NCBI GenBank assembly: GCA_005883245.1
Contig: VAXT01000041.1
Span: forward strand, 1-10,473
Direction of reading: 5' to 3'
Length of the DNA: 10,473 nucleotides
From: Actinomycetota bacterium
Lineage (GTDB): Bacteria > Actinomycetota > Thermoleophilia > Gaiellales > Gaiellaceae
In this document: piece by piece, positions 1 through 5,395 of the stretch
Layout: each line of letters starts with the position of its first letter
Position numbering within the stretch: the stretch's first letter is position 1
The notes under the pieces: model-generated
Databases searched by the model: none
Seen by the model: the letters and a program-made list of their open reading frames with translations, nothing else
Told to the model about the DNA's origin: nothing
Position numbers and translations under genes: made by a program

Positions 1-777
1 CACGTCTTCGACCCGGCACACGATCTCGCCGAGCCCTGGTACGTCGCCAAGGGACTTCGGCTCTCGCGGCAGGTACTCGTCCGCCAGGCGGGTAAGCGCG
101 TCCTCGCGCGTTGCGTCGACCGTGATCCTGCCCTCGTCGACGAACAGCACCCGGCTGCAGCGCTCGAGCGGCAGCGCGGGCCGCTGCTCCGAGACGAGCA
201 CTGCCGCGCCGAGCTCGCACGCGACGTCGAGGATCTCGGCCGCTCCTTCAGGGTCGAGCTGCGACGTCGGCTCGTCGAGGACGAGCAGCTTGGGCTCGAG
301 CGCGAGCACCGCGGCCAGGCAGATGCGCTGGAGCTCGCCCGCGGAGAGGGTCTCGGTCCGGCGCTCTGCGAGCCGGGCGGCGCCGACATCGGCGAGCGCT
401 GCGTGGGCCCGCGGCCAGATCTGGTCCGGCGGCGTCCCGACGTTCTCAAGGCCGAACGCGACTTCGTTGGCGACGCGCCCGAAGACGACCTGGTTCTCGG
501 GGTCCTGAAAGAGCATGGCGACCGCGCCCGCGAGATCGGCCGGCCGGAAGCGCCGCGTGTCCATGCCGGCGACGACGACGCGACCCTCGAACCGACCGCC
601 GTGGAAATGAGGAACGAGACCGGCGAGCGCGCGCAGGAACGTCGACTTGCCAGAGCCGGACGGGCCAAGCATGGCCACGATCTCGCCCGGCTCGAGCGAG
701 AGCGAGACATCCGAGAGCGCAGGCTGCTCCGCCTCGGGATACGCGAAGGTGAGGTGCTCGACCTCGGCTAGAGCCAT
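1..777 (-). CDS. ECF transporter ATP-binding protein (first domain, C-terminal part beyond the left edge)
   Basis: Energy-coupling ATPase of an ECF-type vitamin or metal importer, acting on the inner face of the membrane. The frame is open from the ATG at 777 to the window edge (259 codons). Residues 38-46 are Walker A (GPSGSGKST), Q91 lies in the Q-loop (FQDPENQ), 144-150 is the signature (LSAGELQ, where LSGGQ/LSGGE is usual), and D168-E169 are Walker B and the catalytic glutamate in LDEPTSQLD. The switch histidine is replaced by Gln198 (SEQR instead of the usual EHR). After a linker, the last visible residues (GEIVCRVEDV) look like the start of a second ATPase domain, so this is probably a fused two-domain EcfA (CbiO-type). 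The start overlaps the stop of the upstream T-subunit gene by 10 nt. The family call is firm; the fusion is inferred. Confidence 0.9.
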   Translation of the reverse strand, partial: MALAEVEHLTFAYPEAEQPALSDVSLSLEPGEIVAMLGPSGSGKSTFLRALAGLVPHFHGGRFEGRVVVAGMDTRRFRPADLAGAVAMLFQDPENQVVFGRVANEVAFGLENVGTPPDQIWPRAHAALADVGAARLAERRTETLSAGELQRICLAAVLALEPKLLVLDEPTSQLDPEGAAEILDVACELGAAVLVSEQRPALPLERCSRVLFVDEGRITVDATREDALTRLADEYLPREPKSLGDVPGLGEIVCRVEDV

Positions 778-1463
778 ATCGCCCCCAGGACGAGAAGGAC
801 CGCGGCGACCAGCGCGAGCCGGTCGAGTCGCGTCCACGGCGCGGACGGCGCCCGCGTCCGGCCGACACGTCCGAAGCCACGCGCCTCCATCGCCTCGGCG
901 AGGTTGAGCGCCCGCTCGAGCGAACCGGCGACGAGCGGCGATAGCAGGCGTGCTCGGCCGCGGAGGCCGTCGACCTCGAGCCCGCGGCCCCGCAGGGCTT
1001 CCGTGAAGCCGGCCGCGTCGCGCTCCAGGGTCGGGACGAGCCGCGTCGCGAGCCCCGCGGCGAGCACCGACCGACGCGCGAATCCCGCCGCCTGGAGCAG
1101 CCGGTCGAGGTCGAGCAGCAGCGCGTAGGCAGCGAACGCGAGACCGACGGCGGCGAGCCGAAGCGCCTGGATTCCCGCCGCGGCGATCTCCTCGCTCGTC
1201 ACGTCGAGGTAGCCGACGACCGGGATCTTCGGGCCATCCCAGATGACGTGCGTCCCCACTTGCGAAACGAGCGGGCTGAGCAGGAAGACGGACAGCGCCG
1301 ACCCGAGCGTGCCGACGAGATACAGCCGGCGGCGGCCGCGCGGGGCTCTGAGACAGAGGAGCAGGAGGCCTATCGCGATCGCCGCGACGACCCACCCGCG
1401 GTCGGTGATCAGCGCGACGGCGGCGAGCGCGGCGAGGAGAGCGGCTGCCGGGACCGGGCTCAC
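768..1463 (-). CDS. ECF transporter transmembrane (T) subunit, EcfT/CbiQ family
   Basis: Membrane scaffold of an ECF importer, 231 residues, coupling the ATPase to a substrate-binding S subunit. Hydrophobic segments lie near residues 4-20, 23-38, 47-66, 95-117 and 212-230. Between the last two are the two short Ala/Arg-Gly motifs typical of EcfT, EALRGRG at 155-161 and EAMEARGFG at 190-198, which contact grooves on the ATPases. The GTG at 1463 was chosen because it overlaps the TGA of the upstream lipoprotein gene (GTGA). The frame stays open to 1826, but that part is arginine-rich, lies antisense-like within the neighbouring gene and does not resemble EcfT. The GTGA overlap upstream and the 10-nt overlap with the ATPase downstream indicate translational coupling. 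Substrate specificity cannot be read from this subunit; the riboswitch upstream points to cobalamin or a related compound. Confidence 0.9.
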   Translation of the reverse strand: MSPVPAAALLAALAAVALITDRGWVVAAIAIGLLLLCLRAPRGRRRLYLVGTLGSALSVFLLSPLVSQVGTHVIWDGPKIPVVGYLDVTSEEIAAAGIQALRLAAVGLAFAAYALLLDLDRLLQAAGFARRSVLAAGLATRLVPTLERDAAGFTEALRGRGLEVDGLRGRARLLSPLVAGSLERALNLAEAMEARGFGRVGRTRAPSAPWTRLDRLALVAAVLLVLGAIWL

Positions 1464-2158
1464 GGCACCTGGTACCTGAATCGGTAGCGACCGGGGCGAC
1501 GCGCAAGCGCCTTTGCGTCTCCGGCGAAGACGAAGCGCACCGGCGAGCCGGCGTCGGCCGAATTGCGCAGCGAAGCCGTGAATTGCTCTCTGCCTCTTAC
1601 TGTGTAAAACACATTCGCGTCCTCGGGAGGCTTGTCCGAGAGGGGCGCGACCGAGGTGGCATGGAGGAGGCGTCCGATCGCCCGGGCGCCCACGGCCTGG
1701 CCCGCCGCGTACCGAACCGCGACTGGACGCACGTGCCCCGCATAGCCGTGCAGGAAGGGCTCCGGGAACGCGCCTACGACCACCGGCTCGCGCATCTCCC
1801 CGCGCCACGACCGGAAGTCCCACCACTCGACGTCGCCCGCGTGCAGACGGTAGTCGGCGGCGCTCCGATCGGCCTCGATCCCGTTCAGGAACCAGAACCA
1901 GTCGCGCTGCTTCGACGCGTCGCCGTCGATGCCCTCGACGGACTGCACGAACCGTCCGCCGTACCTCGTCTTCACGTCGAGCTCCCGGTCGAGTGCCTGC
2001 ATCGCCGTCAGCCCGGCCGGAACGGTCCGCTCGGCGAGCATGGTCGCTCCCCGATCACGCGTGACCCACAGCGTCGCGCTTCCAGAGCCCGTGCGCTCGC
2101 GACCGCATCCCGGCAGGAGGACGAGCGCAAGGGCGACGAGGACGACACCACGCTTCAC
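1460..2158 (-). CDS. DUF4430 (transcobalamin C-terminal-like) lipoprotein
   Basis: Predicted exported lipoprotein of 232 residues. The N-terminus has a short basic start, a hydrophobic stretch (5-15) and a lipobox LPGC with Cys18 as the lipidation site. Residues about 28-119 look like DUF4430, the domain related to the C-terminal domain of animal transcobalamin and intrinsic factor: a beta-rich segment, the WFWFLNG motif at 87-93, then HAGD (106-109) followed by aromatic WWDF. Residues 120-232 are not recognised. The start is the GTG at 2158, which overlaps the TGA of the preceding DUF4430 gene; the longer open frame to 2482 runs antisense-like inside that gene and was rejected. Placement between a B12 riboswitch and an ECF T subunit suggests a role in capturing a corrinoid outside the membrane. 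This function is inferred from the domain and context; no binding residues can be assigned. Confidence 0.8.
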   Translation of the reverse strand: MKRGVVLVALALVLLPGCGRERTGSGSATLWVTRDRGATMLAERTVPAGLTAMQALDRELDVKTRYGGRFVQSVEGIDGDASKQRDWFWFLNGIEADRSAADYRLHAGDVEWWDFRSWRGEMREPVVVGAFPEPFLHGYAGHVRPVAVRYAAGQAVGARAIGRLLHATSVAPLSDKPPEDANVFYTVRGREQFTASLRNSADAGSPVRFVFAGDAKALARRPGRYRFRYQVP

Positions 2159-2754
2159 GTGAGCGCGTTCGAGCGGACCGCGTTCGGCAGCGTCGCCCGG
2201 ACGAGCCCCCGGTGCTTTCCGACGCAGCCGCGACCGGCGCGCGTCTTCACGCTCCGACCGTCGACGAGGAGCCGCGCGCCCGTCGCCGGGCTCGACACGC
2301 CCTGGTCGTTCTGCGAGAGCACCGTGTAGCAATTGCGCGCCGAACGCCTGCGCAGGAGCAGCGTCGGTGACCCGCCGGTTTCGCTGAAGGTCGACCAGTA
2401 CCAAAGCACTGTGTCGCCGTCCTTCACAGTCGCCTGGTCTGCGCCGACCGGCGGCGATACGCCGTTGATCTTGAAGCTCCACCCGCTCGTCCCGGCGCCC
2501 GGGTAAAGCCCGATCTGGTCTACGAACGGCCCGAACGAGGTTTGACGCACGTGGTAGTAGAACTCGCCGGCGACGCTGGCGGTGTCGAGCGCCGCGAGGG
2601 CGTTCGAGCCGGTCGTCAGCGTCGACTGCGTCGCTCCGAAGATGGTCGTCGTCTTGCCCTCGACGCGCACCTTCACGCGCACGCCGAGCGCCGGAGCAGC
2701 CAGCGCGCAGGCGAGCAGCGCGACGCCAGCCAGGATGATGAGTCGTCGAAACAC
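2155..2754 (-). CDS. Secreted DUF4430 (transcobalamin C-terminal-like) protein
   Basis: Exported protein of 199 residues and first gene behind the cobalamin riboswitch. The start is the GTG at 2754, which has a very good ribosome binding site (AAGGAGGA, 2765-2758). The frame is open to 2910, but those 52 extra codons translate the riboswitch itself. Residues 1-24 form a signal peptide (basic FRRL, long hydrophobic core, ALG before the mature part), with no lipobox cysteine at the cleavage site. Residues about 26-122 match DUF4430: GWSFKINGV at 91-99, then KDGD at 111-114 followed by LWYW. The tail (123-199) is unassigned and has two cysteines, C142 and C177, that could form a disulfide outside the cell. 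The next gene starts inside its stop codon. It is a divergent paralogue of that lipoprotein, so the operon encodes one free or loosely held DUF4430 protein and one anchored one. Confidence 0.8.
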   Translation of the reverse strand: MFRRLIILAGVALLACALAAPALGVRVKVRVEGKTTTIFGATQSTLTTGSNALAALDTASVAGEFYYHVRQTSFGPFVDQIGLYPGAGTSGWSFKINGVSPPVGADQATVKDGDTVLWYWSTFSETGGSPTLLLRRRSARNCYTVLSQNDQGVSSPATGARLLVDGRSVKTRAGRGCVGKHRGLVRATLPNAVRSNALT

Positions 2755-2757
2755 GAA

Positions 2758-2765
2758 TCCTCCTT
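2758..2765 (-). promoter_or_regulatory. Ribosome binding site of the first DUF4430 gene
   Basis: On the minus strand AAGGAGGA precedes the GTG at 2754 by three to four bases. It is a near-perfect anti-16S match and fixes the start. Its AAGG part can pair with part of the riboswitch 3' arm (2793-2801), so it is probably the controlled element. Confidence 0.75.
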
Positions 2766-2784
2766 CCGCGAGGGGTTCGAGGCT

Positions 2785-2940
2785 TGCGGCTACGCGGAAG
2801 GTCTTCTGACTCGGGGCTCCCCCCTCCGCCACCTTCCCGGCCTCGCGGCCAGTGGTCTTCGGCGGAGGAGCAACTCCCCTCACAGCGGCGGGACCGTCCC
2901 GGATTCGCACCGGGTTCCCTGCCGCGTACCGTTGGGCGAC
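2785..2940 (-). ncRNA. Cobalamin (vitamin B12) riboswitch
   Basis: The minus strand carries the conserved parts of a cobalamin aptamer in order. GGGAA followed by CCGGTGCGAATCCGG and then GTCCCGCCGCTGTGA occupies 2918 down to 2879. CCACTG and GGGAAGG flank a GGCC hairpin within a perfect 8-bp helix (2823-2830 with 2861-2868). The B12-box-like GAGTCAGAAGACCTTCC lies at 2812-2796. A 7-bp closing helix is possible between 2922-2928 and 2791-2797. The element ends about 36 nt before the GTG of the first DUF4430 gene, whose Shine-Dalgarno lies just beyond it, suggesting control of translation. Cobalamin riboswitches normally repress B12 uptake or synthesis genes when adenosyl- or other cobalamins are abundant, so the whole minus-strand import operon is probably B12-responsive. 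Confidence 0.93.
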
Positions 2941-2942
2941 CC

Positions 2943-2948
2943 TATCAT
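2943..2948 (+). promoter_or_regulatory. Possible -10 element for a leaderless VanZ transcript
   Basis: TATCAT matches the sigma-70 -10 consensus at five of six bases and sits six bases before the VanZ ATG. A transcript from it would begin at or beside the start codon, a leaderless mRNA of the kind common in actinobacteria. No convincing -35 box is present, so the call is weak. Confidence 0.25.
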
Positions 2949-2954
2949 GACCCG

Positions 2955-3329
2955 ATGCCGAGCTCGCGGGCGCTCTCGCTCTGGCTGCCCGTGATCGTCT
3001 GGGCGGCCGTCATCTTCACGTTCTCGTCGATCCCGAGCCTGGGCACGGGCCTCGGCGTCTGGGACACGATCCTGCGCAAGGGCGCGCACATGACCGAGTA
3101 CGCGATCCTCGGCTTGCTGCTCCTGCGGGCGATGGGCCGGGAACTGCCGGCGTTCGCCGTCGGGATCGGCTACGCGATCACGGACGAGATCCATCAACAC
3201 TTCGTCCGCGGCCGTCACACTTCGCCGATCGACGTCGTCATCGACACCCTCGGCCTGGCGATCGGGATCTTCCTCGTCCGTCGGCTGTTTCGGACACGTC
3301 CGTTGCCTGGCACCAGCCATGCCCAATGA
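2955..3329 (+). CDS. VanZ-like family membrane protein
   Basis: Small integral membrane protein of 124 residues. Family hallmarks are visible: FTFSSIPSLG after the first membrane segment (about 8-23), KGAH (42-45) followed by E48-Y49, then DEIHQHF (77-83), R85-G86-R87 and D93 before the last membrane segment (92-110). VanZ gives low-level teicoplanin resistance in enterococci, but most VanZ-like proteins have no known role and resistance should not be assumed. The ATG at 2955 was chosen because everything upstream in frame is riboswitch DNA. No Shine-Dalgarno is seen, which fits leaderless translation. It is divergent from the B12 operon, with hardly any space between the start codon and the riboswitch 5' end. 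Its stop overlaps the next start (ATGA), so the four plus-strand genes are probably co-transcribed. Confidence 0.85.
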   Translation: MPSSRALSLWLPVIVWAAVIFTFSSIPSLGTGLGVWDTILRKGAHMTEYAILGLLLLRAMGRELPAFAVGIGYAITDEIHQHFVRGRHTSPIDVVIDTLGLAIGIFLVRRLFRTRPLPGTSHAQ

Positions 3330-3802
3330 AGCCAGTGGCGATCGAGCTCGACGTCCTCGGCGACACCCGGCCGCTCTGGAACGACTGGCTCGCGGACGCT
3401 GCTCGGCGCTTCCACTCGATCTCGCCGCTCGATCCGACCAAGCTTCCCGAGGACCGGGCAGCCGCGGCTGAGGCGCTCGACACGTGGGCCGAGGACGGAG
3501 TGGGTGACTGGCGATCCGCCCTCGGCCGCTTCGCCGAGGACCGGGCTCCGGTGTACCTGCGTCCAGACGCGGAGATCAGCGCCCTGCTCCGAGAGCTCGC
3601 CGCGCGCGGCCACCGGCTCGGCGTGTTCACGGACGCGCCCGAGGCACTGGCGCGAATCGCGGTCGCCCAGCTCGGAGCCGACCGCCGCATCGAAGCGCTC
3701 GAGACCGGAGCCGGAGCGCTCGATCGCCTGCTGGAGCGGCTCGGCCCGGACACGCTCGTCGTTCGGGAGCGATCCGCCCTCCCCGTAGAATTGGCGCGGT
3801 GA
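3326..3802 (+). CDS. HAD-fold protein with degenerate catalytic motifs
   Basis: Cytoplasmic protein of 158 residues resembling a haloacid dehalogenase-type phosphatase. Motif I is recognisable but altered: IELDVLGDT at 6-14, with Glu7 where the nucleophilic aspartate should be and Asp9 retained. An alpha-helical cap-like region follows (about 17-80). Motif II is intact (GVFTDAP, Thr102 at the usual Ser/Thr). Where motif III lysine and the motif IV acidic pair (VVGDS-type) belong, the sequence has ETGAGALDRLLERLG and then VVRERSAL, so both are lost. The fold is likely kept while phosphatase activity is doubtful; a binding or regulatory role is possible. The start ATG lies in the VanZ stop (ATGA), and its own TGA overlaps the GTG of the next gene. 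HAD ancestry is likely from the motif order, but no substrate can be suggested. Confidence 0.65.
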   Translation: MKPVAIELDVLGDTRPLWNDWLADAARRFHSISPLDPTKLPEDRAAAAEALDTWAEDGVGDWRSALGRFAEDRAPVYLRPDAEISALLRELAARGHRLGVFTDAPEALARIAVAQLGADRRIEALETGAGALDRLLERLGPDTLVVRERSALPVELAR

Positions 3803-4020
3803 GGGAGAACGAAATCGGCGATCGCCAGCTCGACGCCCTGCTCGAGCGCCTCGACCGCATGAACGCTGAGCTACAGGCTCTGAATCGCCGGCTCGACGCC
3901 GGCGAGCACCTGGCGCCGATCGTCTACGAGATCCGCGCGCTCAACGAGTCGCTGCAGGCGCTCGCATACGCCGCTCTCGGGCAGACGGCGCCGCAGGTCC
4001 GCCGCCGCCGAGCGGGCTAG
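3799..4020 (+). CDS. Small coiled-coil protein of unknown function
   Basis: Predicted soluble 73-residue protein that I do not recognise. Residues about 9-36 show a heptad pattern of leucines (LDALLERLDRMNAELQALN and onward) and 45-60 form a second amphipathic helix, so a helical hairpin or oligomer is likely. The C-terminus is basic (VRRRRAG). The GTG at 3799 overlaps the TGA of the HAD-like gene by four bases, which supports this start although there is no clear Shine-Dalgarno. It lies in the VanZ-HAD cluster, nine bases before the next gene, and is probably co-transcribed and coupled. Confidence 0.6.
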   Translation: MRENEIGDRQLDALLERLDRMNAELQALNRRLDAGEHLAPIVYEIRALNESLQALAYAALGQTAPQVRRRRAG

Positions 4021-4029
4021 CCGGTCGTC

Positions 4030-4224
4030 ATGCGTCGAATGATCCGTGCGGTCAAGATCCTCGCCACGGACGGGCGGATCCCGCGTCCCCTGCGCGGCGC
4101 CGCCGCCTTCGGGGTGCTACCGATTCCGGGGCCGGTCGACGAGGCCGCGCTGCTCCTCGTCGGGGCACTCCTCTGGCTCTTCTACCGGGAGCGGCTCACC
4201 GAGGCCTGGCAGCAGGCGGCCTAG
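4030..4224 (+). CDS. Small single-pass membrane protein of unknown function
   Basis: A 64-residue protein with a basic N-terminus (MRRMIRAVK), a central segment containing GRIPRPLR and VLPIPGPVDE, and one membrane helix (about 38-52, ALLLVGALLWLFY) followed by a charged tail. The IP...PGPVDE pattern faintly recalls DUF1232/YkvA-type proteins, but the match is too short to name it. It is the last gene of the plus-strand cluster, nine bases after the coiled-coil gene. A second ATG three codons in (4039) could also be the start; neither has a good Shine-Dalgarno. It is probably a real gene because of the cluster spacing and clean membrane segment. Confidence 0.55.
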   Translation: MRRMIRAVKILATDGRIPRPLRGAAAFGVLPIPGPVDEAALLLVGALLWLFYRERLTEAWQQAA

Positions 4225-4231
4225 CCGCCGA

Positions 4232-4249
4232 GGCGTCGCTTGCGATGCC
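4232..4249. terminator. Possible bidirectional terminator hairpin
   Basis: An inverted repeat GGCGTCGC / GCGATGCC (4232-4239 with 4242-4249, one G-U pair) lies in the 66-nt gap between convergent stop codons. In practice the loop would be TT or the four bases C-TT-G. There is no run of T on either side, so termination is suggested only by location and stem strength. Confidence 0.35.
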
Positions 4250-4290
4250 GCCACCAGGAACTGACCGGTCGATGCCTTTCGAATCCCGCG

Positions 4291-5388
4291 CTACGGCGCT
4301 AGGCGGTAGACGTTCCCGCTCTGCACGGACGCGAGGTACAGCTCTCCGCGCGCGTCCTCGCCGAACGTCGCCAGCCCGTCGACCGTGAACGGCTCCGTGC
4401 GGTACGAGTCGCTCCCGCCCGCGAGCGTGCTGTGGATCCTGTTCACGCAGTTGTCGCCGAAGAAGTACCGGCCCTTCGCCGCCGGGACCGCGCTGCCCCG
4501 GTAGACGAACCCGCCGATCACCGAGCAGTACGGCCCGTTCGGCAGGACGACGTACGGAAACACGAGGTGCCCGGCCGCGTTCGGCGTCTGGCTCGGCGTG
4601 TACCGCGACCTGCCCTCGTAGACGCGCCACCCGTAGTTCTCGAGGCCCGGAGTCCCGCGCTTCGTGTAGTCGAGCTCCTCCCATGAGTCCTGGCCGACGT
4701 CGCCGATGTAGAGGTCGCCCGTCTGGCGGTCGAATGAGAAGCGCCACGGGTTCCGCAGGCCGTAGCCGACGATGAGCGGTTGCGGGTGCCGCCGGCCGAC
4801 GTTGAACTTGAGCAGCTTGCCGAAGGTCGACCGCAGGTTCTGGGCACGGTTCTCGGGGTCGCCGCCGGAGCCGCCGTCTCCCGTCCCGGTGTAGAGATAG
4901 CCGTCCGGGCCGAAGAGGAGGTCTCCGCCGTTGTGATTCGGGTACGGGTCGTCCTGGAAGAAGATCTGGCGCAGCCGCTTCGGCTTGCGCGAGAGCCCGC
5001 GCGACTTGTACTCGACGATGCGCGCGTCGCCGTTGCGGTCGGTGTAGTCGACGTAGAAGTGCCGGTCCTTCGCGTACTTCGGGCTGAAGGCGAGGCCGAG
5101 AAAGCCCTGCTCGCCGCTGTCGAGGACGAGTGAGCGGATGTCGAGGAACGGCCGCGCGCGAAGCCGTCCGCGGACGATCACCCTGATCCGGCCCACCTTC
5201 TCGACGACGTAGACGTTGTTCGGCTCGTTCCGGGGAGCCGCCACGTCCACGGGCTCGGTGAGCCCGCTCGCGACCCGCACGATCCGCAGCTGGCTCTTCT
5301 GCTCGGAACCGTCGCGTGCCGCCAACGCAATCGCCGCAGCGAGCGCAAGCGTGGCGAGGGACACTGCGGCGAGGGCGATGCGTCGCAT
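4291..5388 (-). CDS. PQQ-type glucose/sorbosone dehydrogenase-like protein (exported)
   Basis: Exported six-bladed beta-propeller of 365 residues in the soluble aldose sugar dehydrogenase (YliI/GSDH) family; members oxidise sugars outside the cytoplasm using PQQ and calcium. Residues 1-24 look like a Sec signal peptide. Family landmarks are GEQGFLGLAF (92-101), PNHNGGDLLFGPDG (150-163, with His152 at the position of the catalytic base), the glycine-rich GTGDGGSGGDP (168-178), LRNPWRFSFD (211-220), GDVGQDSWEE (229-238) and GDNCVNRI (311-318). Length matches the family. The ATG at 5388 is seven bases after the second TrkA gene, so it is probably the last gene of the APC-TrkA-TrkA operon. A metabolic reason for that link is not obvious. 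Many homologues are poorly characterised, so the fold is sure but the substrate and actual PQQ use are not. Confidence 0.88.
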   Translation of the reverse strand: MRRIALAAVSLATLALAAAIALAARDGSEQKSQLRIVRVASGLTEPVDVAAPRNEPNNVYVVEKVGRIRVIVRGRLRARPFLDIRSLVLDSGEQGFLGLAFSPKYAKDRHFYVDYTDRNGDARIVEYKSRGLSRKPKRLRQIFFQDDPYPNHNGGDLLFGPDGYLYTGTGDGGSGGDPENRAQNLRSTFGKLLKFNVGRRHPQPLIVGYGLRNPWRFSFDRQTGDLYIGDVGQDSWEELDYTKRGTPGLENYGWRVYEGRSRYTPSQTPNAAGHLVFPYVVLPNGPYCSVIGGFVYRGSAVPAAKGRYFFGDNCVNRIHSTLAGGSDSYRTEPFTVDGLATFGEDARGELYLASVQSGNVYRLAP

Positions 5389-5395
5389 GGCGGAG

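Noticed and set aside
446..880. Minus-strand open frame of 144 codons overlapping the ECF ATPase
   Set aside because: It is a shadow of the ATPase frame, which has Walker A, Q-loop, signature and Walker B in order.
1464..1826. N-terminal extension of the EcfT protein
   Set aside because: It is an out-of-frame reading of the lipoprotein gene, Arg-rich, with no membrane segment; the GTGA overlap gives a better start.
2755..2910. N-terminal extension of the first DUF4430 protein
   Set aside because: It translates the riboswitch, and the strong Shine-Dalgarno with signal peptide fixes the start at the GTG at 2754.
2784..2954. N-terminal extension of the VanZ-like protein
   Set aside because: These codons lie in the antisense of the riboswitch and have no VanZ similarity; the first residues after 2955 begin the hydrophobic VanZ pattern.
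2955..3329. VanZ as a glycopeptide resistance determinant
   Set aside because: The family is broad, no vanHAX-type genes are nearby, and context gives no support for resistance.
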